A stretch of DNA of 64,000 nt from CBDCUC01 sp965222485. Its GTDB lineage: Bacteria; Pseudomonadota; Alphaproteobacteria; Rhizobiales; Hyphomicrobiaceae. Position numbers and translations under genes: made by a program. Below are positions 1 through 8,574 of the stretch, one piece after another (position 1 is the first letter of the stretch; every line of letters begins with the position of its first letter). Location: assembly GCA_965222485.1 (NCBI GenBank), contig CBDCUC010000039.1, positions 806,001 through 870,000 of the forward strand. Reading direction: 5' to 3'. Below the pieces are notes generated by a model that was given only the letters and a program-made list of their open reading frames with translations, did no database searches and was not told the origin of the DNA.

Positions 1-1021
1 GATAGACAACGAGATTTTCGACGACACCCGCCAACCTGCCGAGCGCAAAATCCAGTGTGACGGTTGCGTCGGGCCCGATCATGCGTTCCACGGAGGAGTG
101 TGAAATATCTCGCTCGTGCCACAGCGCCACATTCTCCATCGCCGGCACGACATTGGCGCGAACCATCCGTGCAAGCCCAGTAAGGTTCTCCGTGAGCACC
201 GGGTTGCGCTTATGAGGCATCGCGGACGACCCCTTCTGTCCGGCGGAGAAATACTCCTCCGCCTCCAGAACCTCTGTCCGCTGCAGGTGTCGGATCTCAG
301 TTGCCAACCGTTCCACCGAAGACGCAACAACGCCCAGGGTTGCAAAGAACATGGCGTGGCGGTCGCGCGGAATGATTTGCGTCGACACAGGCTCGGGTTT
401 CAGCCCCAATTTTTCAGCAACGTAGGCCTCCACACGCGGGTCGATATTGGCGAACGTGCCGACCGCCCCCGACAGGGCACACGTTGCGATCTCCGCGCGG
501 GCAAGCGCCAGCCGTTTTTTTGCGCGCTCAAATTCGGCAAACGCAAACGCAAGCTTAACACCGAACGTCGTCGGTTCCGCGTGAATTCCATGGCTGCGCC
601 CGATGGTAATCGTGGTCTTGTGTTCAAGTGCCCTCGCTTTGAGTGCGACCAGCAGCTTGTCCACATCCGCTATGAGTATATCAGAAGCGCGTACAAGCTG
701 GACGTTGAGGCACGTATCGAGCACGTCCGACGATGTCATGCCCTGGTGTACGAACCGGGCTTCGGGCCCGACATGTTCTGCAAGATGGGTCAAGAAGGCG
801 ATAACGTCGTGTTTGGTCACCGCCTCAATCTCGTCGATGCGGCTCACGTTGAACTCTGCAGCTGAGCCCTTCTCCCAAATCACATCGGCGGCAGCTTGCG
901 GGATAATCCCAATTTGCGCCATGGCCGATGCCGCATGCGCTTCGATTTCAAACCAAATTCGAAACCGCGTCTCGGGCGACCAGATGGCAACCATGTCAGG
1001 GCGGGCATAGCGGGGGATCAT
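1..1021 (-). CDS. purB: Adenylosuccinate lyase, 3' end cut by window edge
   Basis: Cleaves SAICAR and adenylosuccinate in cytosolic de novo purine synthesis. The reading frame starts with ATG at 1021 (residues MIPRYARPDMVAIW, the usual alphaproteobacterial PurB start) and runs off position 1 with no stop, giving about 340 of the usual ~435 residues. Visible family motifs are TSSDVLDT, the substrate-binding stretch GRSHGIHAEPTTFG and the fumarase/aspartase-superfamily signature GSSAMPHKRNP, followed by WHERDISHSSVER. All catalytic-loop regions expected in this part are intact. The gene lies downstream of the P1 peptidase on the same strand with a 241-base gap. Identity is near certain; only the C-terminus is unseen. 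Confidence 0.96.
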   Translation of the reverse strand, partial: MIPRYARPDMVAIWSPETRFRIWFEIEAHAASAMAQIGIIPQAAADVIWEKGSAAEFNVSRIDEIEAVTKHDVIAFLTHLAEHVGPEARFVHQGMTSSDVLDTCLNVQLVRASDILIADVDKLLVALKARALEHKTTITIGRSHGIHAEPTTFGVKLAFAFAEFERAKKRLALARAEIATCALSGAVGTFANIDPRVEAYVAEKLGLKPEPVSTQIIPRDRHAMFFATLGVVASSVERLATEIRHLQRTEVLEAEEYFSAGQKGSSAMPHKRNPVLTENLTGLARMVRANVVPAMENVALWHERDISHSSVERMIGPDATVTLDFALGRLAGVVENLVVY

Positions 1022-1262
1022 CTCATTTGTCTCTTGTATTGCAGTGGATCAGGCCAGCGCGGCCTGGAGGACCGGCTGACGCGCCCAGCCACGAATGTAA
1101 CCCGGCTCTGCATAGTTCAGCACGGGCAGCGGATAGGAAGAGTCGGGACCATAGCCGGAGTAGGGCGCAGCGGCGAGGCGTAGCAGAGGCGGCCGCCGCG
1201 TTCAATTCCAGGTACGCGGCTTTTCCACGCAGGCGTCCAATTGCGCCGCGGCGCGGTAGCGT

Positions 1263-2282
1263 TCAGAAACAATCCTGGTATGCCGGAGGGCCCTTCCAAT
1301 GGACCGGACAACTCGCAGCGCTGAACACCCCGCGCGCAATGGCTCGCGCCATCACGTCCGCTGCGGCAGTTCCTAGAATGGTAACGGTGCTTAGGTCATC
1401 CACGATGTCGCCGCCGCCTTCAATCGGCACCTCGCCTGTGGACAAGGCGAACACCACGTCCCCGTCCAATGGTGCGTGCACAGGCCAAAGCGCACGCGCC
1501 AAACCGGCTTGCGCCATGACCGCAATCCGCTGCGTCTGAGATTTGTTCAGCCGCGCATTGGTCGCGACCACACCGATGGTCGTATTTTGGCTGGGCCCAG
1601 TTTTGAGCATTGGCGGATAGGTCGTGCCGCTCCAATCGAGCGGGCCGCCACGCCCGCCAAATTCATCTGTCCGTTCCAACGCATGGGCCCAAAAATGTGG
1701 CCCTGCACCCATTGTCGCCGATCCAAGCGAATTAACCGCAACAACAGCACCAATGATCAGGCCGTGTTCAATGTGCAGCGATGCGCTTCCAAGCCCGCCG
1801 CGCAAATTTGCTGTTGATGCGCCAAAACCGGCACCGGCGCTACCGATCTCAAAGACCCCATCAACAAGGTTGTCGCAAGCCGCAAGAGCCAAATCCTCAT
1901 ATGGCGCACGCGAACCCCACGCCTTGTTCCCGCCATTCGAAAGATCAAACAGAATGGCCTGCGGCACGATGGGAATGCGGTTGCCCCCCACATTGAGCCC
2001 GATGCCTTGCGCGGCCAGCCAAGACTGCACACCGCCTGCCGCGTTGAGCCCAAATGCTGATCCACCTGACAGCACCACACCATGCACGACATTGACACTG
2101 CCCGACAGGGCAAGCGCGTCGGTTTCTCGGGTGCCCGGGCCGCCACCGCGCACATCCACAGCACCCACCGTCCCCGACGGTGGCACGATCACGCTGACGC
2201 CGGACAACAGCGCGTCGTCGTGTGCATTTCCGATGCGCACACCGGGCACGTCAGTGATGAGATTGTGGCCATTCTGCGCCAT
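1263..2282 (-). CDS. P1 family (S58, DmpA/NylC-like) self-processing peptidase
   Basis: 339-residue N-terminal-nucleophile hydrolase of the DmpA / D-aminopeptidase / NylC family, which cleaves itself into two subunits and then hydrolyses small amides or N-terminal residues. The protein opens with NLITDVPGVRIGNAHD and carries GGSAFGLNAAGG near residue 73, both typical. The stretch QNTTIGVVATNARL (from residue 232) places the likely autocleavage site between Asn233 and Thr234, with Thr234 as nucleophile, as in NylC. The C-terminal part keeps LSTGE near residue 280. Substrate cannot be predicted: this family includes aminopeptidases, esterases and nylon-oligomer hydrolases. It probably acts in the cytosol since no signal peptide is seen. 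Confidence 0.9.
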   Translation of the reverse strand: MAQNGHNLITDVPGVRIGNAHDDALLSGVSVIVPPSGTVGAVDVRGGGPGTRETDALALSGSVNVVHGVVLSGGSAFGLNAAGGVQSWLAAQGIGLNVGGNRIPIVPQAILFDLSNGGNKAWGSRAPYEDLALAACDNLVDGVFEIGSAGAGFGASTANLRGGLGSASLHIEHGLIIGAVVAVNSLGSATMGAGPHFWAHALERTDEFGGRGGPLDWSGTTYPPMLKTGPSQNTTIGVVATNARLNKSQTQRIAVMAQAGLARALWPVHAPLDGDVVFALSTGEVPIEGGGDIVDDLSTVTILGTAAADVMARAIARGVFSAASCPVHWKGPPAYQDCF

Positions 2283-2696
2283 CCAAGCCTCGTATTGCGT
2301 TTGAGGAAATATTCACCACGTGAAGAGAGTTGGTGCGTTGCATCCTATCACCATGTTGCAACGCAAATATCCAATTGGGAACGTAAACCCTACGCCCAAG
2401 TTCTGCGGCGCGCCAACATGTCCGACGGCATGGTGCAACGGCATATGGCATGATCGAAACTAGAAGAATGGGACGACTTTGGCGATGACCCAGGGATGAG
2501 CGATCTGTTGCATTCAGGCAATGGTCATATTTTCTATGGTCCGTTTACCCTTGATTGTCGGAATCGGGCATACGATTGTCATTTTAGATTAGCGTTGTTT
2601 CGCACGTTACTGCGACTTGCGGCACAAAAGGCCTTCTAGAAGGACGTCGTGGAGGGACAGTAATCTGACAAATGCCGACCGCAGGAGGTTTTTGGC
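2283..2696. other. Intergenic region without recognisable gene
   Basis: About 410 bases between the P1 peptidase start and the small gene at 2697. It must hold the promoters of both divergent genes. I see no convincing reading frame, hairpin or repeat in it. Confidence 0.5.
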
Positions 2697-2894
2697 ATGG
2701 GCGAACTAGATCTGCGAGCAATCGCAGAATTAAATGGGCTCTTGGACGAACATGAAGACCCCCGCGATTGCTACGCAATCGTGCATGAGCGGATCGAGAG
2801 CTTGAAGCAGGCGGGCGAAGAAGTTCCCGAGGACCTGACGCTGTTGAAAAACAACCTGCTGAAAGAATGCTGGGCTGAATCCCAGGGCAGGTAG
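2697..2894 (+). CDS. Small acidic hypothetical protein (65 aa)
   Basis: A 65-residue, mostly helical, acidic protein with no signal peptide and no domain I recognise. It begins with MGELDLRAIAELNGLL and is rich in Glu, Asp and Leu with two Cys. The case for it being real is a very strong ribosome binding site, AGGAGG at 2682-2687, well spaced before ATG 2697, and a protein-like composition with no rare-residue runs. It stands alone: divergent from the P1 peptidase and about 440 bases before the symporter gene. Function unknown. Confidence 0.7.
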   Translation: MGELDLRAIAELNGLLDEHEDPRDCYAIVHERIESLKQAGEEVPEDLTLLKNNLLKECWAESQGR

Positions 2895-3332
2895 TAGCGG
2901 AAGCTCGGAGCTGAGCGCCAAATATTGGCTGGACCGATTGCCCCAAGGGGTGTGCTTCGGAGACCCCCGCGCGCACACGAACCTCTTCAAATTTCGCAAC
3001 AATTCCCAATTGGGCTGACATGGCTCGAAACGGCGAAGTCCGTTACCACATGCCCCATGCGGTAAGGGCGATGTTCCCTGCGGAACACCGGTGCGACTGC
3101 TTTTCAGCTACGCGCTAATGCAGTGATAGCGAGACCTCCCGCATTGCCATGTTTTGGTATTCGAGAGAATGTGCAGGCCGTCTTTTGCGCAGGTTATGCG
3201 CTGTTGAGCAAGGCGTTGAGGCTTGCCTCGGTACGGGCCCGCCTCTAATAACGTCTCAATCCTGCGGCCGTCCCTTATGGCGAATTGGCCTACCTGAGTC
3301 GTGGCACACTGAAATTGCATGAAGGAAGAAGC
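2895..3332. other. Intergenic region upstream of the symporter
   Basis: About 440 bases with no supported gene. It contains the leader of the symporter; reading frames here are short and lack start signals. Confidence 0.45.
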
Positions 3333-4919
3333 ATGCCCTGTTTCAAGACCCTTTCCCAGCAGTTCTCCGCCGCGATGGTGTTCTTGTTTCTCGGGGCGCA
3401 GTCCGCGTCGGCACAAACGATCGACGAGATTATCAATGCCAACATAGGTGCCATCACAGCACCCTTCGTGAGTTTTATATTTTCACCTTTCCCGGGAACC
3501 ACGGTGCCGTGGATCTTGATGTGGCTCATCGTCGCCGCGGCGGTGTTCACAGTTTATTTCGGATTTATACAGTTCCGCGCGTTTGGGCTCGCAATTTCTC
3601 ACGTGCGCGGACATTACTCAAACCCGACTGATCCCGGCGAGGTCAGCCACTTTCAGGCTCTTTCCACGGCACTGTCCGGCACGGTCGGACTGGGCAACAT
3701 TGCCGGCGTAGCTGTCGCCGTTTCCATCGGCGGGCCTGGCGCGACGTTCTGGATGATCGTTGCCGGCTTGATGGGCATGGCAACCAAGTTCACCGAATGC
3801 ACGCTTGGTGTGAAGTATCGCGATGAGCATGCCGACGGAACCGTTTCCGGTGGACCGATGTATTACCTGTCCAAGGGCTTGGCGGAGCGCGGGCTTGGCG
3901 GTGTCGGACGTGTCCTTGCCGCCCTGTTCGCTATCTGCTGCGTCATGGGTGCGCTGGGCGCCGGAAATATGTTCCAGGCAAATCAGGTTCATTCGCAGCT
4001 GGTCACGATTACCGGCGGCGCAAACAGTGTCCTTAGCGATTACGGTTGGGCGACCGGACTCGTCATGGCGATCGCAATTTTCGCCGTGATCGTCGGCGGT
4101 ATACGTTCAATTGCTCTGGTCGCCGAGGCTGTCGTTCCATTTATGGCTGCGATCTACCTGGGCACTGCCATGGTTATTTTGATCATGCACGCCGACATGA
4201 TCGGGTGGGCGTTTGGTCAGATTCTGGCCGGCGCGTTCACGGAACTCGGCGTGGCAGGTGGTGTGGTTGGCGCTTTGATCCAAGGCTTCAAGCGCGCCGC
4301 ATTCTCCAATGAGGCTGGTCTTGGTTCCGCAGCGATAGCCCATTCAGCCGTTCGTACGCGCGAACCTGTGACTGAGGGCTTCGTTTCGCTGCTGGAGCCA
4401 TTTATCGACACCGTGGTCATTTGCACAATGACCGCGCTCGTCATCATCATTACCGGCGTTCTTACGGTCGATCCGCAGACGGGTCTTTATGTTTGGGATG
4501 CACAGGCAGGTCGTATTGCAACGCAGGGTGATCTATCCGGTGTCGAGCTGACATCGGCCGCGTTTGGTGAGATCTTCAGCTGGTTCCCATACATCCTCGC
4601 GCTGGCGGTCACGCTGTTTGCCTTCTCAACGATGATGGCGTGGTCCTACTACGGTCTCAAAGCTTGGACTTACCTTTTTGGCGAAAGCCCAGCGATGGAG
4701 CTGACGTTCAAAACCATTTTCTGCGTCTTTATCATCATTGGTGCGGCAATGAACCTTGGCGCGGTGATCGATTTCGCCGATGCGTCCGTCTTCTCCATGG
4801 CGCTGTTCAACATTGCCGGCCTCTACATTCTGATGCCGGTGGTGAAACGCGAACTCAATTCCTATCTAGCGAAATTGGAAAGCGGAGAAATCCAAAAGCG
4901 TGCAATCCGCGCCAGTTAG
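3333..4919 (+). CDS. Sodium:alanine symporter family (AGCS) transporter
   Basis: 528-residue inner-membrane secondary transporter of the AGCS family, which imports alanine or glycine with sodium. I chose ATG 3333 over an in-frame ATG at 3285 because GAAGGAAG lies just upstream of it and because the protein then begins with a signal-peptide-like segment ending AQSASA, seen in some proteobacterial AGCS members that carry an N-terminal extension. Family marks follow: HFQALSTALSGTVGLGNIAG near residue 105, GGPMYYLSKGL, and AAFSNEAGLGSAAIAHSA, with roughly ten hydrophobic segments. It is monocistronic as far as can be seen. Amino-acid specificity is inferred from family only. Confidence 0.93.
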   Translation: MPCFKTLSQQFSAAMVFLFLGAQSASAQTIDEIINANIGAITAPFVSFIFSPFPGTTVPWILMWLIVAAAVFTVYFGFIQFRAFGLAISHVRGHYSNPTDPGEVSHFQALSTALSGTVGLGNIAGVAVAVSIGGPGATFWMIVAGLMGMATKFTECTLGVKYRDEHADGTVSGGPMYYLSKGLAERGLGGVGRVLAALFAICCVMGALGAGNMFQANQVHSQLVTITGGANSVLSDYGWATGLVMAIAIFAVIVGGIRSIALVAEAVVPFMAAIYLGTAMVILIMHADMIGWAFGQILAGAFTELGVAGGVVGALIQGFKRAAFSNEAGLGSAAIAHSAVRTREPVTEGFVSLLEPFIDTVVICTMTALVIIITGVLTVDPQTGLYVWDAQAGRIATQGDLSGVELTSAAFGEIFSWFPYILALAVTLFAFSTMMAWSYYGLKAWTYLFGESPAMELTFKTIFCVFIIIGAAMNLGAVIDFADASVFSMALFNIAGLYILMPVVKRELNSYLAKLESGEIQKRAIRAS

Positions 4920-5059
4920 TTGAGCGCGGCAAGCGTGTCTGCCATGCGGCAGCTCAAGTCGGATGGTCAAGTGCACCGGCACTCTGCGTCATAGCAGGTG
5001 TCTCGCTTGCTGCGGCGCGAGCGAGCACAATGCCTGTCCGCTTATGCTGCGATCCCTAG

Positions 5060-5302
5060 TTAAACTAAGTTATGGGAGCCATCGCAGAAAGGTTCGTCGT
5101 CGGTCGATTTGCAGCCGCAAAGGTTGGCCGCCCCCGACTGTTCGGCCACGAACCGCAGGGGTTCAATACCCGTTCCCTTGTGTGATCCATCACAAAATGG
5201 CTGTGTTTTTGATCGGCCGCAGCGGCAATAAAAATACGCCTTGCCTTCTTCAAGTTCCACCTGGTAGGGCCCGGTTTGTGCGACGATAGGATCCTCAGCC
5301 AT
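5060..5302 (-). CDS. CDGSH iron-sulfur domain protein (two motifs)
   Basis: 80-residue protein with two CDGSH modules: CRCGRSKTQPFCDGSH in the middle and CGCKSTDDEPFCDGSH at the C-terminus. In this family (mitoNEET relatives) each motif binds a labile 2Fe-2S cluster through three Cys and one His, all present in both copies here. The arrangement, two motifs in one short chain, is the common bacterial form. Cytosolic; role in redox or cluster transfer is inferred from the family. It is convergent with the symporter gene and is not in an evident operon. Confidence 0.92.
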   Translation of the reverse strand: MAEDPIVAQTGPYQVELEEGKAYFYCRCGRSKTQPFCDGSHKGTGIEPLRFVAEQSGAANLCGCKSTDDEPFCDGSHNLV

Positions 5303-5862
5303 TCTTAACCTCTAAAGTAACAACAACACATGTCGCCGATTGGTGTGAAAGAGTGGGAAACCAACCCGGCAGCCGTATCTGATCGGAATTGTCTTCCGGC
5401 ACCTCCCTCACCGGAACATGCCATCGGTTAACTGGTCAATCCGAACCGATCCATTAAGAGCCCTAATAGGTTCTGGATCGCTCAGCAAGGTCGTGATAGC
5501 CGCAAAACGAAAAAGGCACTCAGCGGCGGTAACCATACGCTGCGTACAACGCATCCTGGACAGTTATGGCGGTCAATCTCTTGTCAGGAAACTGATTGGC
5601 TGAGCGTACGTCGGCCGACTCTCGCAGGCCATCTGCCCTGATGTCTTCCCAATTCCCTGACTTGTGGATGAAAAAGCGTTGGCGGCGCCCCCACGACATG
5701 CCATGTTTATGAGCGATTTTCAGGGCTTAGTCCTGCAGAAGCGCTTGATTGTGCGTTGGCAGGGGGTAAGTGTAAATTAAGCTCAAGCACTATTTATTAG
5801 CTTGAACCGAATTCATCGGTGAGACTGAACAAGCTTCCGACCCGTCGGACAGGAGAAGCGCG
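5303..5862. other. Intergenic region upstream of fadE
   Basis: 560 bases between the divergent CDGSH and fadE genes. A 61-codon frame at 5418-5603 lacks a ribosome site and looks random. The only structure I note is an inverted repeat at 5783-5805, listed separately. Confidence 0.5.
5783..5805. promoter_or_regulatory. Inverted repeat upstream of fadE, possible operator
   Basis: Arms TCAAGC (5783-5788) and GCTTGA (5800-5805) are perfectly complementary around an AT-rich 11-base centre, about 57 bases before the fadE ATG. Position and symmetry suit a dimeric regulator of fatty-acid oxidation, but no known consensus (FadR, PsrA) is matched; the assignment is inference. Confidence 0.35.
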
Positions 5863-8358
5863 ATGACCCACTTGGCACTGGTACTCATTGGAGTTGCCGC
5901 CGCCCTCTTCTTGGCTATCAAGAGAGCACCGCTGTGGGGCTGGGCGTTGGCACTTGCCTTGTTTGTTTACATTTGGCAGTCGGCCGCTGACACAGGTCAG
6001 TCGCTAGGGCTTTTGGGACTTCTGGCATGGCTGCCCGTGGTGGTGTTGGCCGCGATGGCTGTTCCGCTGATCCGCAGAGCCGCAATCATCGAACCAGCAT
6101 TTTCTCTAGTTCGTTCAATTCTGCCGAAGGTGTCGGACACCGAACAAGCAGCGATTGACGCTGGCACCGTCGGTTTCGACGCGGAGATCTTTTCGGGAAC
6201 GCCGGACTGGAACAAGTTACGCGCGATCCCGCCCATCGTCCTGACACCGGAAGAACAGGTGTTTCTCGATGGCCCGACTGAGGAGCTGTGCCGCCTCATC
6301 GACGATTGGCATGTTCGCTTTGAGACAAAGGAAATCCCAAAGGAGATTTGGGACTTCGTAAAGGCCAAAGGCTTTCTCGGCATGCTCATTTCCAAGGAGC
6401 ATGGCGGCTTGGGCTTTTCTGCCCAGGCGCAGTCGCTCATTCTTGGAAAGATTGCATCACGTTCGCCTGACGTGGTCACGATCGTGATGGTGCCGAACTC
6501 ACTCGGTCCTGGCGAGCTTATTGAGAAGTACGGAACCGACGAGCAAAAAGAACACTACCTTCCACGTTTGGCTAAGGGGCAGGAGGTGCCTTGCTTCTCG
6601 CTGACCGGCCCCACCTCGGGGTCCGACGCAGCAACCATGCGCGATGTCGGTTATGTAACCAAAGGCCAACACGCTGGAAAAGAAACCCTCGGTATTCGTT
6701 TGTCCTGGGACAAGCGCTATATCACACTGGGACCAGACGCAACGCTGGTAGGTCTGGCCTTTCAATTATTCGACCCTGATAATCTTCTCGGCAAAGGCGA
6801 AGATATCGGCATTACGGTTGCGCTAATTCCCGCCGACCACCCGGGTGTCCATATAGGACGCCGCCATCTTCCCTGCGGTGCCGCCTTCCCCAACGGTCCC
6901 AACTGGGCACGCGATGTCTTTGTTCCCATAGACTTCATAATCGGCGGCCAGGACATGGCCGGACAAGGTTGGCGCATGTTGATGGAGTGCCTGGCTGCGG
7001 GCCGCGCCATTTCTCTGCCGTCTTCATCCGCGGCCGGAACCAAGACGATGCTGCGGACCACATCCGCCTATGCTCGCATTCGCAAGCAATTCGGTCTGCC
7101 CATCGGACGCATGGAAGGTATTGAAGAGCCGCTTGCGCGCATGGTCGAGCGCGCATACGTGACAGAAGCAGGCCGTGCCGCAACAGCAGCGCTTGTCAGC
7201 CGTGGCGAAAAGCCATCGGTGATCTCCGCACTGATGAAATATCAAACGACAGAAAGAATGCGCGCCTCGGTGAATGACGCCATGGACATTCACGGCGGTC
7301 GCGGTATTTGTGATGGACCGTCAAACTATCTTCAGTCCGCCTATCAGATGGTGCCCGTCGGTATTACCGTTGAGGGTGCAAATATCCTGACGCGCACGCT
7401 CATTACCTTTGCGCAAGGTGCGCTGCGGTCCCATCCTTATCTGTTCAACGAAGTCCAGGCTGCACAAGATCCCGACGAGCGTTCGGGCCTCTTGCAGTTT
7501 GAGGAAGCATTTACATCCCACGTCAGCTTTTCGTTGGCCAACGTTGCCGGCGCGCTTTGCCACAACCTGTCGGGTGGCCTATTCGGCTCCACGCCAGACA
7601 ATGCCGGCATCATTGCGGAGTGGTACCGCCAGATTTGGCGACAGTCGCGCAACTTCGCGTTGGTATCTGATCTCACAGTCGCGGTGTTGGGCGGTGGCTT
7701 AAAGACCAAGCAGCGTTTGACAGGGCGCCTGGCTGATGCGCTGTCCGAACTCTACCTCCTGTGCTGCACACTCAAGCGATTTGAAGATGACGATCGCCCC
7801 GCAGCGGACCTTCCAATCGTCGAGTTGGCGGCGCGTAACAGTCTTTATCGATGCCAGGAAGCGCTCGCAGCCGCTATCGACAACTTCCCGGTCACGCCCG
7901 TGCGTGTACTCATGCGCTGGCTGGTTTTCCCTCTTGGTAAGCCATACCGACCCGCCGATGATCGATTGGGGCACCAGGTTGCCGCCTTGGCCCTCCAACC
8001 TGGAGATGTTCGCGACAGGCTTACGCGCTACATTTACACCAGCGAGGACGTTGACGACGCAATGGGACTACTAGAGGTAACATTGAAAAAAGTCATTGCG
8101 GCCGAGCCAGCCGAGAAGAAGTTGGAGCGCGCCATTCGTGCCGGCACTATTCGCCGCTACCACGGCATAGACTGGATCGCCGAGGCTGCTGAAAAAGGGG
8201 TCATCACAGAAAGCGAAGCGCACAGCCTCAACGAGGTTGAACGCTTGACCGCACGGGTGATCGCCGTCGATCATTTCGACCCCGTCTACGTCAAGCCAAA
8301 TCGCGTTGGCTCAGAAACCGCATCCGGCCAACTCGCCGACGCGAGGGCCGCCGAATAG
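5863..8358 (+). CDS. fadE: Acyl-CoA dehydrogenase, FadE type
   Basis: 831 residues, close to the ~815 of E. coli FadE. It catalyses the first, FAD-dependent oxidation of acyl-CoA in beta-oxidation. The N-terminus has two hydrophobic segments (residues about 3-60) that would attach it to the inner membrane, as in FadE. The dehydrogenase core follows, with EEQVFLDGPTEELC, FSLTGPTSGSDAA and MDIHGGRGICDGPSNYL, then the extra C-terminal domain (DUF1974) found in FadE but not in short acyl-CoA dehydrogenases. GGAGAAG sits before ATG 5863. It heads the fadE, fadJ-like, fadI series on the same strand, consistent with a fatty-acid degradation unit. Confidence 0.95.
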   Translation: MTHLALVLIGVAAALFLAIKRAPLWGWALALALFVYIWQSAADTGQSLGLLGLLAWLPVVVLAAMAVPLIRRAAIIEPAFSLVRSILPKVSDTEQAAIDAGTVGFDAEIFSGTPDWNKLRAIPPIVLTPEEQVFLDGPTEELCRLIDDWHVRFETKEIPKEIWDFVKAKGFLGMLISKEHGGLGFSAQAQSLILGKIASRSPDVVTIVMVPNSLGPGELIEKYGTDEQKEHYLPRLAKGQEVPCFSLTGPTSGSDAATMRDVGYVTKGQHAGKETLGIRLSWDKRYITLGPDATLVGLAFQLFDPDNLLGKGEDIGITVALIPADHPGVHIGRRHLPCGAAFPNGPNWARDVFVPIDFIIGGQDMAGQGWRMLMECLAAGRAISLPSSSAAGTKTMLRTTSAYARIRKQFGLPIGRMEGIEEPLARMVERAYVTEAGRAATAALVSRGEKPSVISALMKYQTTERMRASVNDAMDIHGGRGICDGPSNYLQSAYQMVPVGITVEGANILTRTLITFAQGALRSHPYLFNEVQAAQDPDERSGLLQFEEAFTSHVSFSLANVAGALCHNLSGGLFGSTPDNAGIIAEWYRQIWRQSRNFALVSDLTVAVLGGGLKTKQRLTGRLADALSELYLLCCTLKRFEDDDRPAADLPIVELAARNSLYRCQEALAAAIDNFPVTPVRVLMRWLVFPLGKPYRPADDRLGHQVAALALQPGDVRDRLTRYIYTSEDVDDAMGLLEVTLKKVIAAEPAEKKLERAIRAGTIRRYHGIDWIAEAAEKGVITESEAHSLNEVERLTARVIAVDHFDPVYVKPNRVGSETASGQLADARAAE

Positions 8359-8374
8359 CATTCGTTAGCACACA

Positions 8375-8418
8375 CAAACAACCAGGCAGGTGTCCGTTAT
8401 TCGGCCACCGGTTGTTTG
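8375..8418 (+). terminator. Hairpin after fadE
   Basis: Perfect 9-base arms CAAACAACC (8375-8383) and GGTTGTTTG (8410-8418) begin 16 bases after the fadE stop. There is no T-run, so this may be an mRNA-stabilising or weak attenuating hairpin and not a classic terminator. Confidence 0.45.
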
Positions 8419-8574
8419 CCGTGTCCGCGTTGTCGTACACGCATAAGCGACGAGGGCTGACAGCCCCTGCGCGAAGTGCAACAGTATGGCCAGCAATCTG
8501 GGCTATGCATCGGAAGGGATAACGTTCATGGGCATTGCGCCTGCAACCTATTTCTCGGACCAGGGAGTTTCGCC

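Noticed and set aside
116..865. 250-codon plus-strand frame
   Set aside because: It is the antisense shadow of purB, whose motifs are unmistakable on the minus strand.
1022..1160. Short minus-strand frame with a protein-like end (YSGYGPDSSYPLPVLNYAEP)
   Set aside because: No start codon with ribosome site and a stop shortly upstream; too little to call a gene or remnant.
1200..1262. H2-like pattern (GC palindrome followed by AATT) downstream of the P1 peptidase gene
   Set aside because: The outer arms do not pair, so it does not meet the H2 plan.
5418..5603. 61-codon frame before fadE
   Set aside because: No ribosome site and no protein-like composition.
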